A stretch of DNA of 64,000 nt from Cornus controversa. Its lineage: Eukaryota; Streptophyta; Magnoliopsida; Cornales; Cornaceae. The stretch lies in the NCBI GenBank assembly GCA_026545225.1, contig CM048850.1:8295501-8359500 (forward strand). The letters run 5' to 3'. Positions 12,485-24,400 of this stretch are shown piece after piece (position 1 is the first letter of the stretch; every line of letters starts with the position of its first letter). A model generated the notes under the pieces. That model saw only the letters and a program-made list of their open reading frames with translations. It made no database searches and was not told the DNA's origin. The position numbers and the translations under genes are program-made.

Positions 12485-13310
12485 GGCTTGTATGCCCTTT
12501 TATCTGTTTTTTTAGGACAACTTTGATGTGGGTTGTACATAGGACCTCGCTCTTTTAGTTTTACCGTTAAGACAGCGGAGGTGGTTGTCCATAGAACCTG
12601 GCTCTTTTAGTTTGGGGTTATCAAACCATGCAACAGGCAAGATGAATCATGTTCGTAGGTTTCCCTAGACAAAGCTTTGTTTTTGTTTAACTTTGGCTTT
12701 TGCCTGTTTTATAACCTTTACTTGCATGTGTTGATGATAAGAAACAGCTGTGTTGATGGTAGGAAGATGTTGATGCTTTGCTTGACATGATTATGTGTGT
12801 GTATATATATATATATATGTATGTATGTAGTTTTTACAATAATGGGAAGCTTCATCATGTGTAGACTACTACACATTGAGATATTGGATGAATTATCATG
12901 GTAAATGGAATGCCCTCAAAGTGCAATCAAGGTATGCTTGTTGTCTCTCGTGTAAAGAGCAGACATCTGTTGTTCAGTGGATTTGATTCCTTGGTAAAAC
13001 TTCATCCTCTAGTTTAGTTTTTAGCTGCATGAAATGAATGCATACTGATTTCATGGGCTTTTTAGTGGCTTGTTATCCACTTAAAGTGCAATCAAGGTAT
13101 GCTTGTTGTCTCTCTTGTGTAAAGAGCGGACATCTGTTGTTTAGTGGATTTGATTCCTTGGTAAAACTTTATCCTCTAGTTTAATTTTTAGCTGCATGAA
13201 ATGAATGCATACTGATTTCATGGGCTTTTTAGTGGCTTGTTTAATCATTTACATGTTTTGTTGTAGGAGGTTCTTATGATGTACTCCCACATCTTGTAAC
13301 CAAGTCAATA
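12485..13310 (+). other. AGO4 3'-UTR and downstream flank
   Basis: Sequence after the stop is T-rich without an open frame. No single polyadenylation signal stands out, so the transcript end is not placed. A (TA)n tract lies near 12,800-12,820 and a 165-bp tandem duplication at 12,918-13,243. Confidence 0.45.
12918..13243. repeat. Tandem duplication, 165 bp period, downstream of AGO4
   Basis: AAAGTGCAATCAAGGTATGC starts at 12,918 and again at 13,083. The following 155 or so bases agree apart from a few substitutions and a short indel, ending TTTTTAGTGGCTTGTT in both. The second copy is cleanly adjacent to the first. Confidence 0.9.
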
Positions 13311-15186
13311 ATTTGCTGTTGGTTAAGTGGGATGTTAGATAGTCTATACAATTAAGGTCAAATTGTAAAATGACAATATTATCCATTTCCTTACATTCCA
13401 TCCCTCTAAAGAAAGTGCAGGGGTGGACACTTTCCCTTTGCTAGGATGTCTCATCAATTCCTCTTCTTTAACTACCAAATGTGGACTATCAACATTCTAT
13501 TTTAGAACAAATGTTAGCAAGTACTATAATTGCACTTTTAAGCAATCTATTTGTAAGATTATGTGATTACTTTGATGGGAATTGAATATAATGGAATGTC
13601 TATTTTAGTTATTATTTTTCTTTTGTTTGGTAGGAAAATTAAAGTGGGAATGACAATATGAAAATTTATTCTATATCTTAATCCATGGAATGATTATTTT
13701 ATTTTCAAGTAAAAAAAAAATCTCACGTATCAAGATTAAAAATTACCACCATTGCTGTCACACCATTGTCGCCTTCCACCACCATTGCCTTTTGTCATCA
13801 TATGGGTGACTGTCATTTTTTTTTTTCTTTTTTTTAAAAAAAATAATTTAGAAGAATACTATTTTGTTTGTTTAAACATGTGAAATTCATATCATTCTAA
13901 TATGTCATTTTATATTTGTAACCAAACATTAGAATAGAAATGAGCATTCTATTTTCAGCTGCATTCTATTTCATTCATGCATACCTAACATGAACATGAA
14001 GGAATATTAGCTTGGTAAATTGACATTCCCTTGGCCAACAGAATTGGGCTGGTCAGTGAAATTGGGCTGAGCATTCTGACCAACAAAAATGGGCCAACCA
14101 GTGAAATTGGGCTGAGCATTATTTATTATAGACCAATGAATCCCAATTCACAATAGAATCGGCAGGCCCAAGCAATTATTTTATTTTATTTTTTTCTTTT
14201 TTAAAAACAAAAAAATTTGTTTTTCTTTCGGCTAGAGTGGTTTGAAAGCCGAAGCACTCTCTAACCGTGGTCTAGAGCTCCTTTTTTGTTTATAATAAAT
14301 AATACACTCCAACAATGTTAAGTTGAGTACAAATTTGAAAGGCAAACCCACTTTGGTCTACAATTCCTTTTTCTTTTCTTTTACAACTCATAACAAATTT
14401 TGCTAGTATTTATTTTTGAATCTTATTAAAACATGTAGACCATTTGAGAAAATAATACAGGGTTCTACCAATTTTCCATACTATATACTATTTATTATAT
14501 TCAATGATACTTTTTATTTAATCTAAATAAAACCCTTTTTTTTCTTTTTCTTTTTCTTTTTCTTTTTCTTTTTTTACATTTTTAAAACAAAATGTATAAT
14601 TATATAAACCAAGTAACAAATATCACATCCACGAACTGGCCTGCTAAATTCATATAAGTTCATTATTATCTTTTTCAATATAGAAATTGATCATTAAGGA
14701 TGTATAAGTTTATTATTGTCTTTGGCAATATGGAACATTTCATTTGATCTTAAAGAAATGAAAATTAAATTTAAAAAAAACAAATAATTAATATAATCAT
14801 ATGTTCTATGAATGATATATCATATCAGTTATATGAGTTTGTTCATATTTAAATTCTTTAGGACTCTGTGTATATTATTATAATAAATCCATCTACCAAT
14901 AACTATTGTAACAACCATGAAACTTTATGACATCTAGGTTAGGTGCTTTAATTTTTTCATTTATTTTTCAATTAAAAAATTATCCAGCCCATTCAGATGC
15001 ATAAATGCTATTAGAAAACTCTACAACATTATAGATTTTCAAATTTACCAAGTAATAACAATAATGAACTACATTATTTTCAAAGTTTAAGATTTTAAGT
15101 TTTTCAACCTTAAAAAGTATGTACAACAAAGCTAAAGGCACTTGCACCAAAGCTACACGAGATGGTACCCTAATTACTATTTTTCT
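13311..15186. other. AT-rich intergenic spacer with MITE-like inverted segments
   Basis: No gene is seen. At about 13,588-13,635 and 13,915-13,950 there are loosely inverted sequences ending in TGTTTGGT, resembling tree MITEs, but the ends are not resolvable. A 40-base near-repeat with GAAATTGGGCTGAGCATT occurs at 14,057 and 14,101. A (TTTTTC)n run lies at about 14,537-14,576. The rest is AT-rich. Confidence 0.4.
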
Positions 15187-16396
15187 TAAATAAAGGGAGC
15201 TGATATTGGCACTCCACTAACATCCTCTGGCAATCAAATTTTATCTTTTTGTAAAGTAAAATTACAAAAGTGGTCTTATGTTATGCCATCTTTGATTCTT
15301 ATATTTTTAGTACCCTAATTGCCCTTCTAAATCAAAACTCAATTCTAATTCTATTTTATCTTTCTTAAAAAAAAAAATTCAACTGCATTTTTGTTATCCC
15401 AAGTATACAATATAACAATCCATTTATTACCACCCGGATACTATAGTTTAGACATTTTTGAATTGAAACTTTTTGTTCGTGTCCCTATCCTATATAACTA
15501 AAAGAATTCAAATTTTGAAATATTGTCTTTTTACTCACCAAACGTGTAATTTTTTTTTCCTTTATGTTTTATTTATAAAATAACATAAATTAAAAATTGG
15601 AAACATACTATCAATTTATGAACAAACAAAACAAAAAGGAAGCGGGGGGGAAATAAAAAACAAAGGAAGAAAAATATCATATTAATTTTTTTTTTTTTGA
15701 AATTTTGGTGCAAATGCTCCTTAACTAAATTAAGACAACTACAATTGAAAAAGGATTTCATAGAGTTATGTTTTTCTTTTTTCATCTTTTAATTTCTAAA
15801 AGTTCCCTATTAAAATAAAAAAAAATTTATTTAAGTAAAATTAAACTTTATTTTGATTTTAAATACAATTAATTTTTTTCCAAATAGGTTTTATTCATTG
15901 ATATAATGTTTGTTTCCAACTCAAATACTTTTTTTTAATATTTCTCTAGGTAATCTATTATTAACAGCTTCTTCCCAACTTATCTAATCACATAACTTTT
16001 ATTATCCTAATCACATGCATTTGATTGATACTCTCTAAATCATTTTATTGAATCATAAACTTTTCTACTTTTAAAATAAATATTGATAAATTGATTCAAT
16101 AAGAAGAAATAATATTTTTAAAATCAACTCAAACAATATAGTCTGAAAATTAGGGTTGTGTGATTTATAGATTTCTGAAATCTTTTCATGCCAAAATAGA
16201 GTAAGAAAGTGAGAGAGAAGTTGCAATTTGGAGCCAATAATCTAACCTTATCAAATAAGGACAATTAAGATATTAAAAATATAATAATCAAAGAATTTAT
16301 GGTAAATGGACACCTTTGTAATTTTACTTTACAAAAAGATGGGAGTGGAGTGCTAGAGGATATTAGTGGAGTGTCAATATCAGCTCCCTAAATAAA
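15187..16396. mobile_element. Non-autonomous TIR DNA transposon, 1194 bp, with 8-bp target-site duplication
   Basis: The left end at 15,195 reads GGGAGCTGATATTGGCACTC and the right end at 16,388 is its inverted counterpart. About 75 bp match well, and weaker complementarity runs to roughly 130 bp. TAAATAAA flanks both ends (15,187-15,194 and 16,389-16,396). The interior is AT-rich without a transposase frame. Long TIRs suggest a Mutator-like MITE, but an 8-bp duplication also fits hAT, and a 9-bp duplication with one mismatch cannot be excluded. The 70-codon minus-strand open frame inside is low-complexity. Confidence 0.85.
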
Positions 16397-16459
16397 AGAA
16401 AAAAAGAAACAATCACCCGAATTCTTGTCCCACATTGGATGCACCCTTGACCCGTGACA

Positions 16460-17122
16460 CTAACTGTAATACCCCGCTCCAACACATGGTATGATATTGT
16501 CTGCTTTGGGCCTGAGCCCGCACGGTTTTGCTTTTGGATTTTATCCCAAAAGGCCTCATACCATTTGAAGAGAACATATTACATATAAGCACATCCCCTT
16601 TTCCACACCCAGGCGATGTGGGATTGAGCACCTCGTACCCTGTCAGTGTGGTAGCTCAGCCCAGTGTTTGTCTATGCACCTGCCCACTCACACCCGTCCA
16701 CAAGGGTTACTACAATCCACCCCCCTACGAGGCCCGAGCCCAGTGTCTGTCTATGCACCAGCCCACTCACACCCGTCCACAAGGGTTACTACAATCCACC
16801 CCCCTACGAGGCCCGACGCCCTCGTTGGCACACTTACTTCCAGCTGGGTTCAGGCTCTGATACCAACTGTAATACCCCGCTCCAACACATGGTATGATAT
16901 TGTCCGCTTTGGGCCTGAGCCCGCACTGTTTTGCTCTTGGATTTTATCCCAAAAGGCCTCATACCATTTGAAGAGAACATACTACATATAAGCACATCCC
17001 CTTTTTCACACCCAGGCGATGTGGGATTGAGCACCTCGTACCCTGTCAGTGTGGTAGCTCAGCCCAGTGTCTGTCTATGCACCTGCCCACTCACACCCGT
17101 CCACAAGGGTTACTACACTAAC
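16460..17122 (-). mobile_element. TRIM retrotransposon with two 250-bp LTRs and 5-bp target-site duplication
   Basis: LTR copies at 16,465-16,714 and 16,868-17,117 start TGTAATACCCC and end TTACTACA, with about six mismatches by eye. CTAAC flanks the element (16,460-16,464 and 17,118-17,122). The minus strand shows a primer-binding site, TGGTATCAGAGC, two bases inside the right LTR (16,854-16,865), complementary to initiator tRNA-Met. A G-rich polypurine tract (GTAGGGGGGTGGAT) lies inside the left LTR. The 153-bp interior has no gag or pol, which defines a TRIM. It contains a partial extra copy of LTR end plus polypurine tract (about 16,738-16,815). It would need enzymes from another element to move. 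Confidence 0.93.
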
Positions 17123-17261
17123 TCACAAAGAATCAAATGCAATGCATAATCAAGATTTGAATTTGATCTTTTCATCTAATGCATGTTGCATGATTTCCAA
17201 AATGTTCCCCTTTCCATGGTTGTAGCTTTATAATTTCTTTTTCTTTCATTTGTTTATCAAC

Positions 17262-17425
17262 GCATACCCAACGATAAAGTTACTCTATTGTAACTTAAAT
17301 GTCACATGTTTGAAACAAGAAACCTCTTACGAAGATAGGGGTAGGGGTTGCGAGTACATATAACCCTCTCTAGATCCCATATTGGTGAGGGCCTCTTGCA
17401 CTATACTAGTCCTTTTTTTCTCCAA
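17262..17425 (+). mobile_element. TS-type SINE, degenerate
   Basis: The order GATAAAGTTACTCTATTGTA, then ATGTTTGAAACAAGAAACCTCT, then GGGTAGGGGTTGCGAGTACA, then GTGAGGGCCTCTTGCACTA matches the consensus of the widespread eudicot TS-like SINEs (tRNA-like head, AACCTCT block, GGCTGCGTACA block, CTCGTGCACT end, then T-rich). The B box is decayed. Family assignment is from memory. Confidence 0.6.
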
Positions 17426-17744
17426 AGATTCAAACAAATGCACACACAACCACAATATTGCTCTTAACACTTCAAGCAACCTCCCCTTCGGAGAAGAGAT
17501 CGCATCGATCAGAGATTTATGATAATAATAATAATCACAAAAGAAAGAGTTACTAGAATGAGAATGAGGAAATGAGTGCCTATAAATGATAAAATTAAGA
17601 GTTACTAGAAGAAAGATGATAAATAAAGAACATGTAAAGAGGAAGAGTGGTATGACCACATTCAATGTAGATCTGATTATATACCGGTTAAAAGAGGAAG
17701 AGTAGTTTGTCTAGAAGGTAAACCACATAGAGGCCAACAACCCT

Positions 17745-17850
17745 AAAGGGTTGGCTCAACTGATAAGGTCACTTAGCCTTGGTGCCTCATGATGCATCTG
17801 AAGTTCAACTCTCCTTGAGTGCAAACAAGCTCCGTGAAATGAAGTAATTA
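17745..17850 (+). mobile_element. SINE-like fragment
   Basis: An A-box-like TGGCTCAACTGATAAGG is followed about 50 bases later by a B-box-like GAAGTTCAACTCTCC, the spacing of a tRNA-derived pol III promoter. No clear 3' end or target-site duplication was found. The remaining 17,426-17,744 and 17,851-18,397 show no gene; the latter likely contains the LARP1 3'-UTR. Confidence 0.45.
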
Positions 17851-18397
17851 AAAACAATTTGAAAAACTTATATTTAAGAGTAGACAATGTGTACAATAAA
17901 AAAGAATGAAAAAAGTGAATTCATGTGATCGACTTCATCCATATGAGAAGGCAAGGATGATGATGAAAAGAAAGAGTACAAAACATGACCAGACAAAAAA
18001 TAAAAAAACCTCATTATCTTATTGTTTTAACTTTCATAAATCACAGATACAGTTTCAACGTTCATTCTCTCTTTTTTTTTTCTTTTCATTTTCTCCCCTA
18101 TATGTACAGAGCTGAAGTAAGGATGTGCTTCTCCAAGCTGGCAGAGAACTCCCAGAAAAAAAGGAAGGAAAACCAGAACCCAGACAAGACTAAAAACCAA
18201 AAAACTCACCAGCCAGCCGCCCTCATAGAGGTATTAACAATCCCATCAATATACAATATACAATATAAAAAACATCAGCATCCACATAAAAATAAAAATA
18301 GGCCGCCAACTGCAGCCCCCTCTATAAATTGTTAACTGTTCATCAAAATTGGGACACCAGCTTATCGCAGATAAGGTGGATATGGGCATTACTGCTT

Positions 18398-21300
18398 TTA
18401 CATAGCCGCCTTCCCCTTAGCACGGTGGAAGTCATCCAAACTACGAAATTCTTCCCTTAGCAACCTATCCAATTCCGGATGTTTCTTTAATGCTGCTTTC
18501 TGATCCCTCGAGCCACGATAATGGTGGAATGCCCTGCCATAAGCATTCTTTATTAATTATAATGAAAACAACTAAAAGCAGCAGAACATGAAAAATCAAA
18601 GAACTCCCACCATAGTAATTTCTAACATTCACTACTTCCTTATGATAGATTCTAATAGTAACTCTCTCTCTAGTCAACTATATCAAACTCTAGGCTCCTG
18701 ATACCATGCACATTTGAGTATCAATATAAAGTAAAATCCATTTTAAGATCATGATGGAACATAAGCGTTACAATAAATATAATCCAATGTATAGTAGTAC
18801 CGTTTCAATGAACATATTCAAAAAGTGTAGTACCGGGGAGATTCATCCCAGAGGAAATCCTGTTTTTTATGCTTTCCACAACAAAAACTTAAGTGGAAAT
18901 GCTATGTTAATATTGGGCAAGTCCGCTTTCAAATTTGATTGCCTTGCCCAAGCTCTATTGGATTTTTATGCATATCATGTACAACAGCTCATGAATATGT
19001 ATTACTTATGAGAACAAGCAATGAGCAACAAGCCTTTGGGACGTCATTGTATGGACCTGGCTAGCAGCCTAGAACATTTTCAGGATTTTACCAATAGTTC
19101 TTTACGCTCTCAGCAGCACCAAATTCCAATTTTATGTGTCCCATGTATTTCCAAGTTTGACTTTTCTGCCCCCGTCTACCATACTTAATTATCAAACTGG
19201 TGGTGATGGTCCGAAGTATCACATCTTGATAAAGAGCATGTTTAAGGAAAGGTCATTAGGACTACTGTTGTTTTCTTTAGAGGAATGTTTTTGGAGTGTT
19301 ACCCTAAAAATTATCACTATCGTCCATGACTTGCCATTCTGTTGTTTTCTTTCCAAATCCATGTACATTTACCGGTATAAATTTTGAAGTTCCTCCGAAA
19401 ACCTGAAATTAGTAACTCCTACTTTTCTTATTCAATGAGCCATCCAGACCAACTCTTCTTCTCTTCCTTCTTTGATTCTCTTTTGGTTATTTACACAATT
19501 TGCGCCTATCCTATTGGATACCAAATTGACTGCTGTTTGCATTTTGCATGTCTTTTGAACTCTCTATCTTAATTTTTTAAGAGGCTGTATGGATTTCCTT
19601 CAGAATTGATTTATTTAGTGTCTATTACATCTCACTTGAATCTCATTATACCTTGCATGATATGTAGGGATGGCAATTTTACCCTGCCCCACAGGGTCCA
19701 TGCCCTACCTCGTCCCTAATCGGACTAGCATGGGTGTATGCTCAAAAAAACAATCATCTAGCTCTTTCCATTCTTCAGTCAAAAATTGATAGCAAGAAAG
19801 CCTATGACCTCGTAACTTCGGGAGAAGGGATGAACCCTCACAAAGAGGGTCACAGTGACCAAGCCTGGGCGACTGTTTACCAAACACTCAGGTTTATGCT
19901 AAGTCGTAAGACCATGTATGGGAGCCAATGCCCCAGCCTTCCAAATAGGAACTAGCCAATCCATGGGTGTACCATGAAATAAGAAAGGTTGTACATGTGA
20001 ACCAAACCCCTAAAGCAAAATATGCACAAGGAAAGAGCAGGTTTGGGGAGGAAAGTCAACACTTCTCCCGTGCCAAATCCACCTAATTAGTTTAGAATAT
20101 TTATTATCAATACTTATTCTATTTTTAGATTTGCTTATTTTTGATATTTTTCATGATCTTATACAATGCTAAGTGCAAAATTAGAAATGTAGGCACATAA
20201 TTGTTGAATATTTGTTTATATTTATGTTTTCTTTATAGAAAAAACATACTAAGGGCAGTAATAAAATGTTGATAGCATTTTATACTGGGGTCATTGCCTA
20301 AAAATGCTTGGGCTGTCAAGTGTGAAAAAGCGAATCATATCCTGGGGGTAGCCACTTTGTGCAAATAATTCCAAAAAGCTAGGTTTGTATCCAGTCTACT
20401 CTCAGCACCTTGATTAATGGGGACCACTCTAGGTTATTACCCTTTATACAAGAAAATTCTTGAATTCGTTTTCTATCAAAATTTGTAAGGCCGATAGGAC
20501 TTAAGTTGGTAGATTTCATACAAAACTGAGTCTGTATGTTTAATTTTAGATTTGGTTTATGATTTCAAAAGTTAGTTAAGTTGGTAGTTGAGCTAGGGTG
20601 CATATGACCCCATTGAAACTGCCAATCCAACCCGAACTAATCCAAACCATACGAGTTAAAAACTCGCCATATATCTCTCTATTTCAGTCTATGTTTAGAA
20701 GGTTATTGTGTAAAAGATATCCTAAGACCTTTATAAAAGTTACATGAGTTAGATAATGAAGCTATTCAAATATCATAAAGAATATATTGTATTATATATG
20801 ACATTACTCTCCTATCTTGTTATTATAGTTATAATTTTGTTCATTACATAATCTGACATGTGTTAATGTCAAATTTTAAAGAAAAAGAGGTTGGATACTT
20901 TAATGTATGTTCATAATATTGTTTCGAGCACTGTCACATTTTTGTTTAAATAAAATGAAGAAATATGATTATGAAGAAATAAAAAAGGATAGCTAAAAAC
21001 CTAGCAGTCTGGCATAAGAAATATGATTATGAGGTAAGCTTCTGTTCCCATAATTTATGATTCTCTTCTTTCACCATGTCTATCGCATTACCGATCAACT
21101 ACCTCAAATTATTACACTTGAGAACTTCTTCTGTCACCTTATCAAGTCCAACTTTGACATGATTTTTCAAAGCAAATCATGAAATAATTCCTACGATTCA
21201 CCATGAAATTGAAGCAGCAAATTTGAATTGACATCCAAACTAAAAAAGGTTTTCGAAAAAAAATAAAGATAAAGCACATTCAGAAAACATTTACCAATAT

Positions 21301-21421
21301 TTTTCAAGGCCATAAAGATTGCCTTTATTATAGAAGTCCAGGGTTAGCTGTTCGAAGTCCTCATAAAGGTCCTCTTTGTACTCTTTCTCCAAACCATAAC
21401 TGAAATGAAAAAAGAATTGAC

Positions 21422-21461
<40 letters not shown>

Positions 21462-24400
21462 CATATTCAAATAAACTGACATCAGATCCAATAACCAATA
21501 TGTGCATTTTTTCCAGAGAAATGAAAGCAATATTAAAAAATTAATAAATTAGGGCGAAGCAAAGATAAAAACCTCAAAGCTGGTTTCAACAGAAATCTAC
21601 AAATCTCAAGCATGTGAAAAGAGAATAATATCTGAATGATACCTATAGAACCTGAACAGGCATTCTACTCCATAATTATAATTAGCAGCCGCATCTTCCA
21701 GTGAGAACTTCCGGAATTCATTATACATTGAAGGGACAAACATGTCCCTAAGGAAATATGACCAAAACCTGTAAAGTGTATTCATTTCCTGCATGTAAAG
21801 GGAAATGAACACCTATTTAGAAATAAGTATCCATTATAACATTCTAAACATAGGGAACAAATAAAGTTCCTACAAGTTTTTGAATGTGATGTCATGTGAG
21901 GATTTGATGTGATGTGCGTGTGTGAGAAAGAAAGAGAGAGTACATGCGTGAACACAAACAATCTCTTTGACAAGATCTAATTATAGTAGAAACACATTTT
22001 AGGATTGCAGAATATTGATTAGCAGTAAAACTTTTTACATTGAATGTGTCGTTACAATTTGTCATTATACATAATTTTATTAATATAATTTAAAGGAACA
22101 ATTGTATAAAAGTGTGAGAAAAGAGGGTATACTATATTGAAGCCAAAATGCACTTGCACACCCTTACACAATTTTCTCATTGCAAACACAAAACTAAGGT
22201 TGCATTTGGATGTGCCCTTGAATTTGAATGGCTCTAAGGCACTTCCAATATTATGTAAAGTAAATATTCATCACCTAATATGCCCATTGACGAAAATATA
22301 ATATTTCACCATACTTCATGGTATGTTATCAATATAAGCATTTCTTGATATGATGAAATTCAAAAAAAAATTAACATCATTTGTGAGATGTCTGGCTTTT
22401 ATAAATGTCTTGAATCAGGATGACAGATTGACACCTTAATATTCTATATAAGACATTGATAGGGACATCCAAATATGCCTTAAGAGTACACCATCGTATT
22501 AAAGACACTCATACAGTAATCTCATGGTGCCATAACTTCAGAAACAATCCTTGTAACTGAAAAACTAAGCTTAAAGAATGTAACAAGAATGACAGGTGCA
22601 AATTTATGAAAATGAACTTAAAGAAAGGTCAACACTTTTTGTGAGTGGGTAGTAAGACTCATTCCAGAGAATATTTCTTAGTATGTCACTAAAAGAACAA
22701 GGATTCTTGAGAAATGCTAGATCATATAGTTCATAGAATATCAAATACAAGGGGTAAAAACTATATTTTAGCACCACTAATAACTAATATTCGTTAACAT
22801 ATTACGTTATTTAGTAGCTCTACTTATGAGTGATTAGAACGGCTATCACCCAGTGTTGATTGTCTAAATGGGCTGTCAGGAGGGATGAACCTAAACAGTC
22901 TTGCAATTTTTGCCCAAAGTGGCTGCTTGCGTTCTCAAAACTCTCATACTTAGCTGCCTGAACTATTGCCACTACACCAAGCAATGGCCCCTATGATAAA
23001 ACCTGAAACTTGAAAACTTTAAAACTAATGATTTGCATTTTTCAGTTGAAATAAGATAATTAAATATCCTTAATATTAACAGTTCATAAATATTATAGAA
23101 TATTGGTGGTAAAGAATGGAACCATGTTTCTTCTTTGAAAAATTGGATTATAAAGTACAGTAGGGCCTTACATTATTACTACCCAACCACCTATCCACAG
23201 ACATACAGGCATAACCTGAAAGCCCATCTATAATGGTTGGTTTATCCTAACAGGCAACAAAACCTTTTGATAAAATAAAAAAAAAGAATTTAAGCCCAAA
23301 GAATTGGAACAAAATATAAATCAGTAGAACTTAGTGGAAAAAATAAAATCAAGTAGACAAATCCCAACCATGATACCAACGGACCATTTTCCTAGGTGGT
23401 ATAACCTCCTCCCAAAAGCAACACACAAAATTAGTTTTTAACATTCAAAACCATTTTAGCTCATTTTGAATGGCCAAACAAGTTTTGTTATTCATGCACA
23501 AAGATAATGATTAGAAAACCGAGTATAATAATGATTTAAACCAAAATATTTCAAAACTAAGTAGAAACACAAAAGGAGAACACAAGGGAACTTGTTGCTG
23601 AGATTTTCTTATCCATCCAAAAAAGCAAAAAGAGATCCAAAGGGCAGAAATAATTTGTGAAGGAAGCCTTCAAAAAGCAGATTTTTCATCCTAATAAACA
23701 TTCCAAAACTGCCATATATTGAAGGTTTTCTTACAAACAATAAAAACGTTCAGAGATTATTTAGCAAAGTATGCCACCTCGCTGCAACCAATTCCCAACT
23801 TCTTTCGGTCATTAAGGCACCGTTTGTGAAACTTCAAGTACCTAAATGGAAGAAATCGTGAGCCAACTCAAAAAAATATAAGGATTTCGCATAGATGCAG
23901 ACGCATGCAAACAGATGCGCAAGTATTCAACAATCCTTACTTTTGCTGTCTGAAACCATTTTCTTCTAAAAGTTGATGACTTGGATGCTGAAACGGTGGA
24001 AATGACTTTGGCAAGGAACCCACAGGAGGACTACTACTCGAGAGATTGCCATGAGGAGAAGCAACATTTAACTTTGACGACCTCAGACTGTAAAATTGTG
24101 ATTCCAGCTTGGAATTAGCATAATGGAAAAATTCCAAACAACCTAAACAAAATTGTTTAGCACCTTGAAGGTTGCCTCCTTGCCCTTGAATTCAAAAGCA
24201 TTTTTCACTCTCAAAAACAAGAAAAAGTAATTTCAAAATGAAAACACAATACCCTAGAAGAACACAGAGATCCACAATGCATAACAACAACCTGCTCTGA
24301 ACTCACCCATGACTTTCAGGAGGTGTTGAACCAAAGAAAAACCCAACCGAATAACTAGGTGGACTTTCAGATATTATGCCAAGAGAATTACGACCAGTTC

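Noticed and set aside
16413-17149. Several overlapping open frames of 66-110 codons
   Set aside because: They are all inside the TRIM LTRs and interior; frames on both strands repeat because the LTRs repeat.
18751-19572. Open frames of 62-86 codons in LARP1 intron 13
   Set aside because: No family resemblance, no splice support and no continuation; treated as chance frames.
19807-19945. Functional 23S rRNA gene
   Set aside because: Only about 140 bases remain, with many substitutions, inside a nuclear intron.
19660-20640. hAT-like element between GGGATGGCAATTTT and a distant CCAATCC region
   Set aside because: The left end resembles a hAT terminus, but I could not find a matching inverted right end or an 8-bp duplication.
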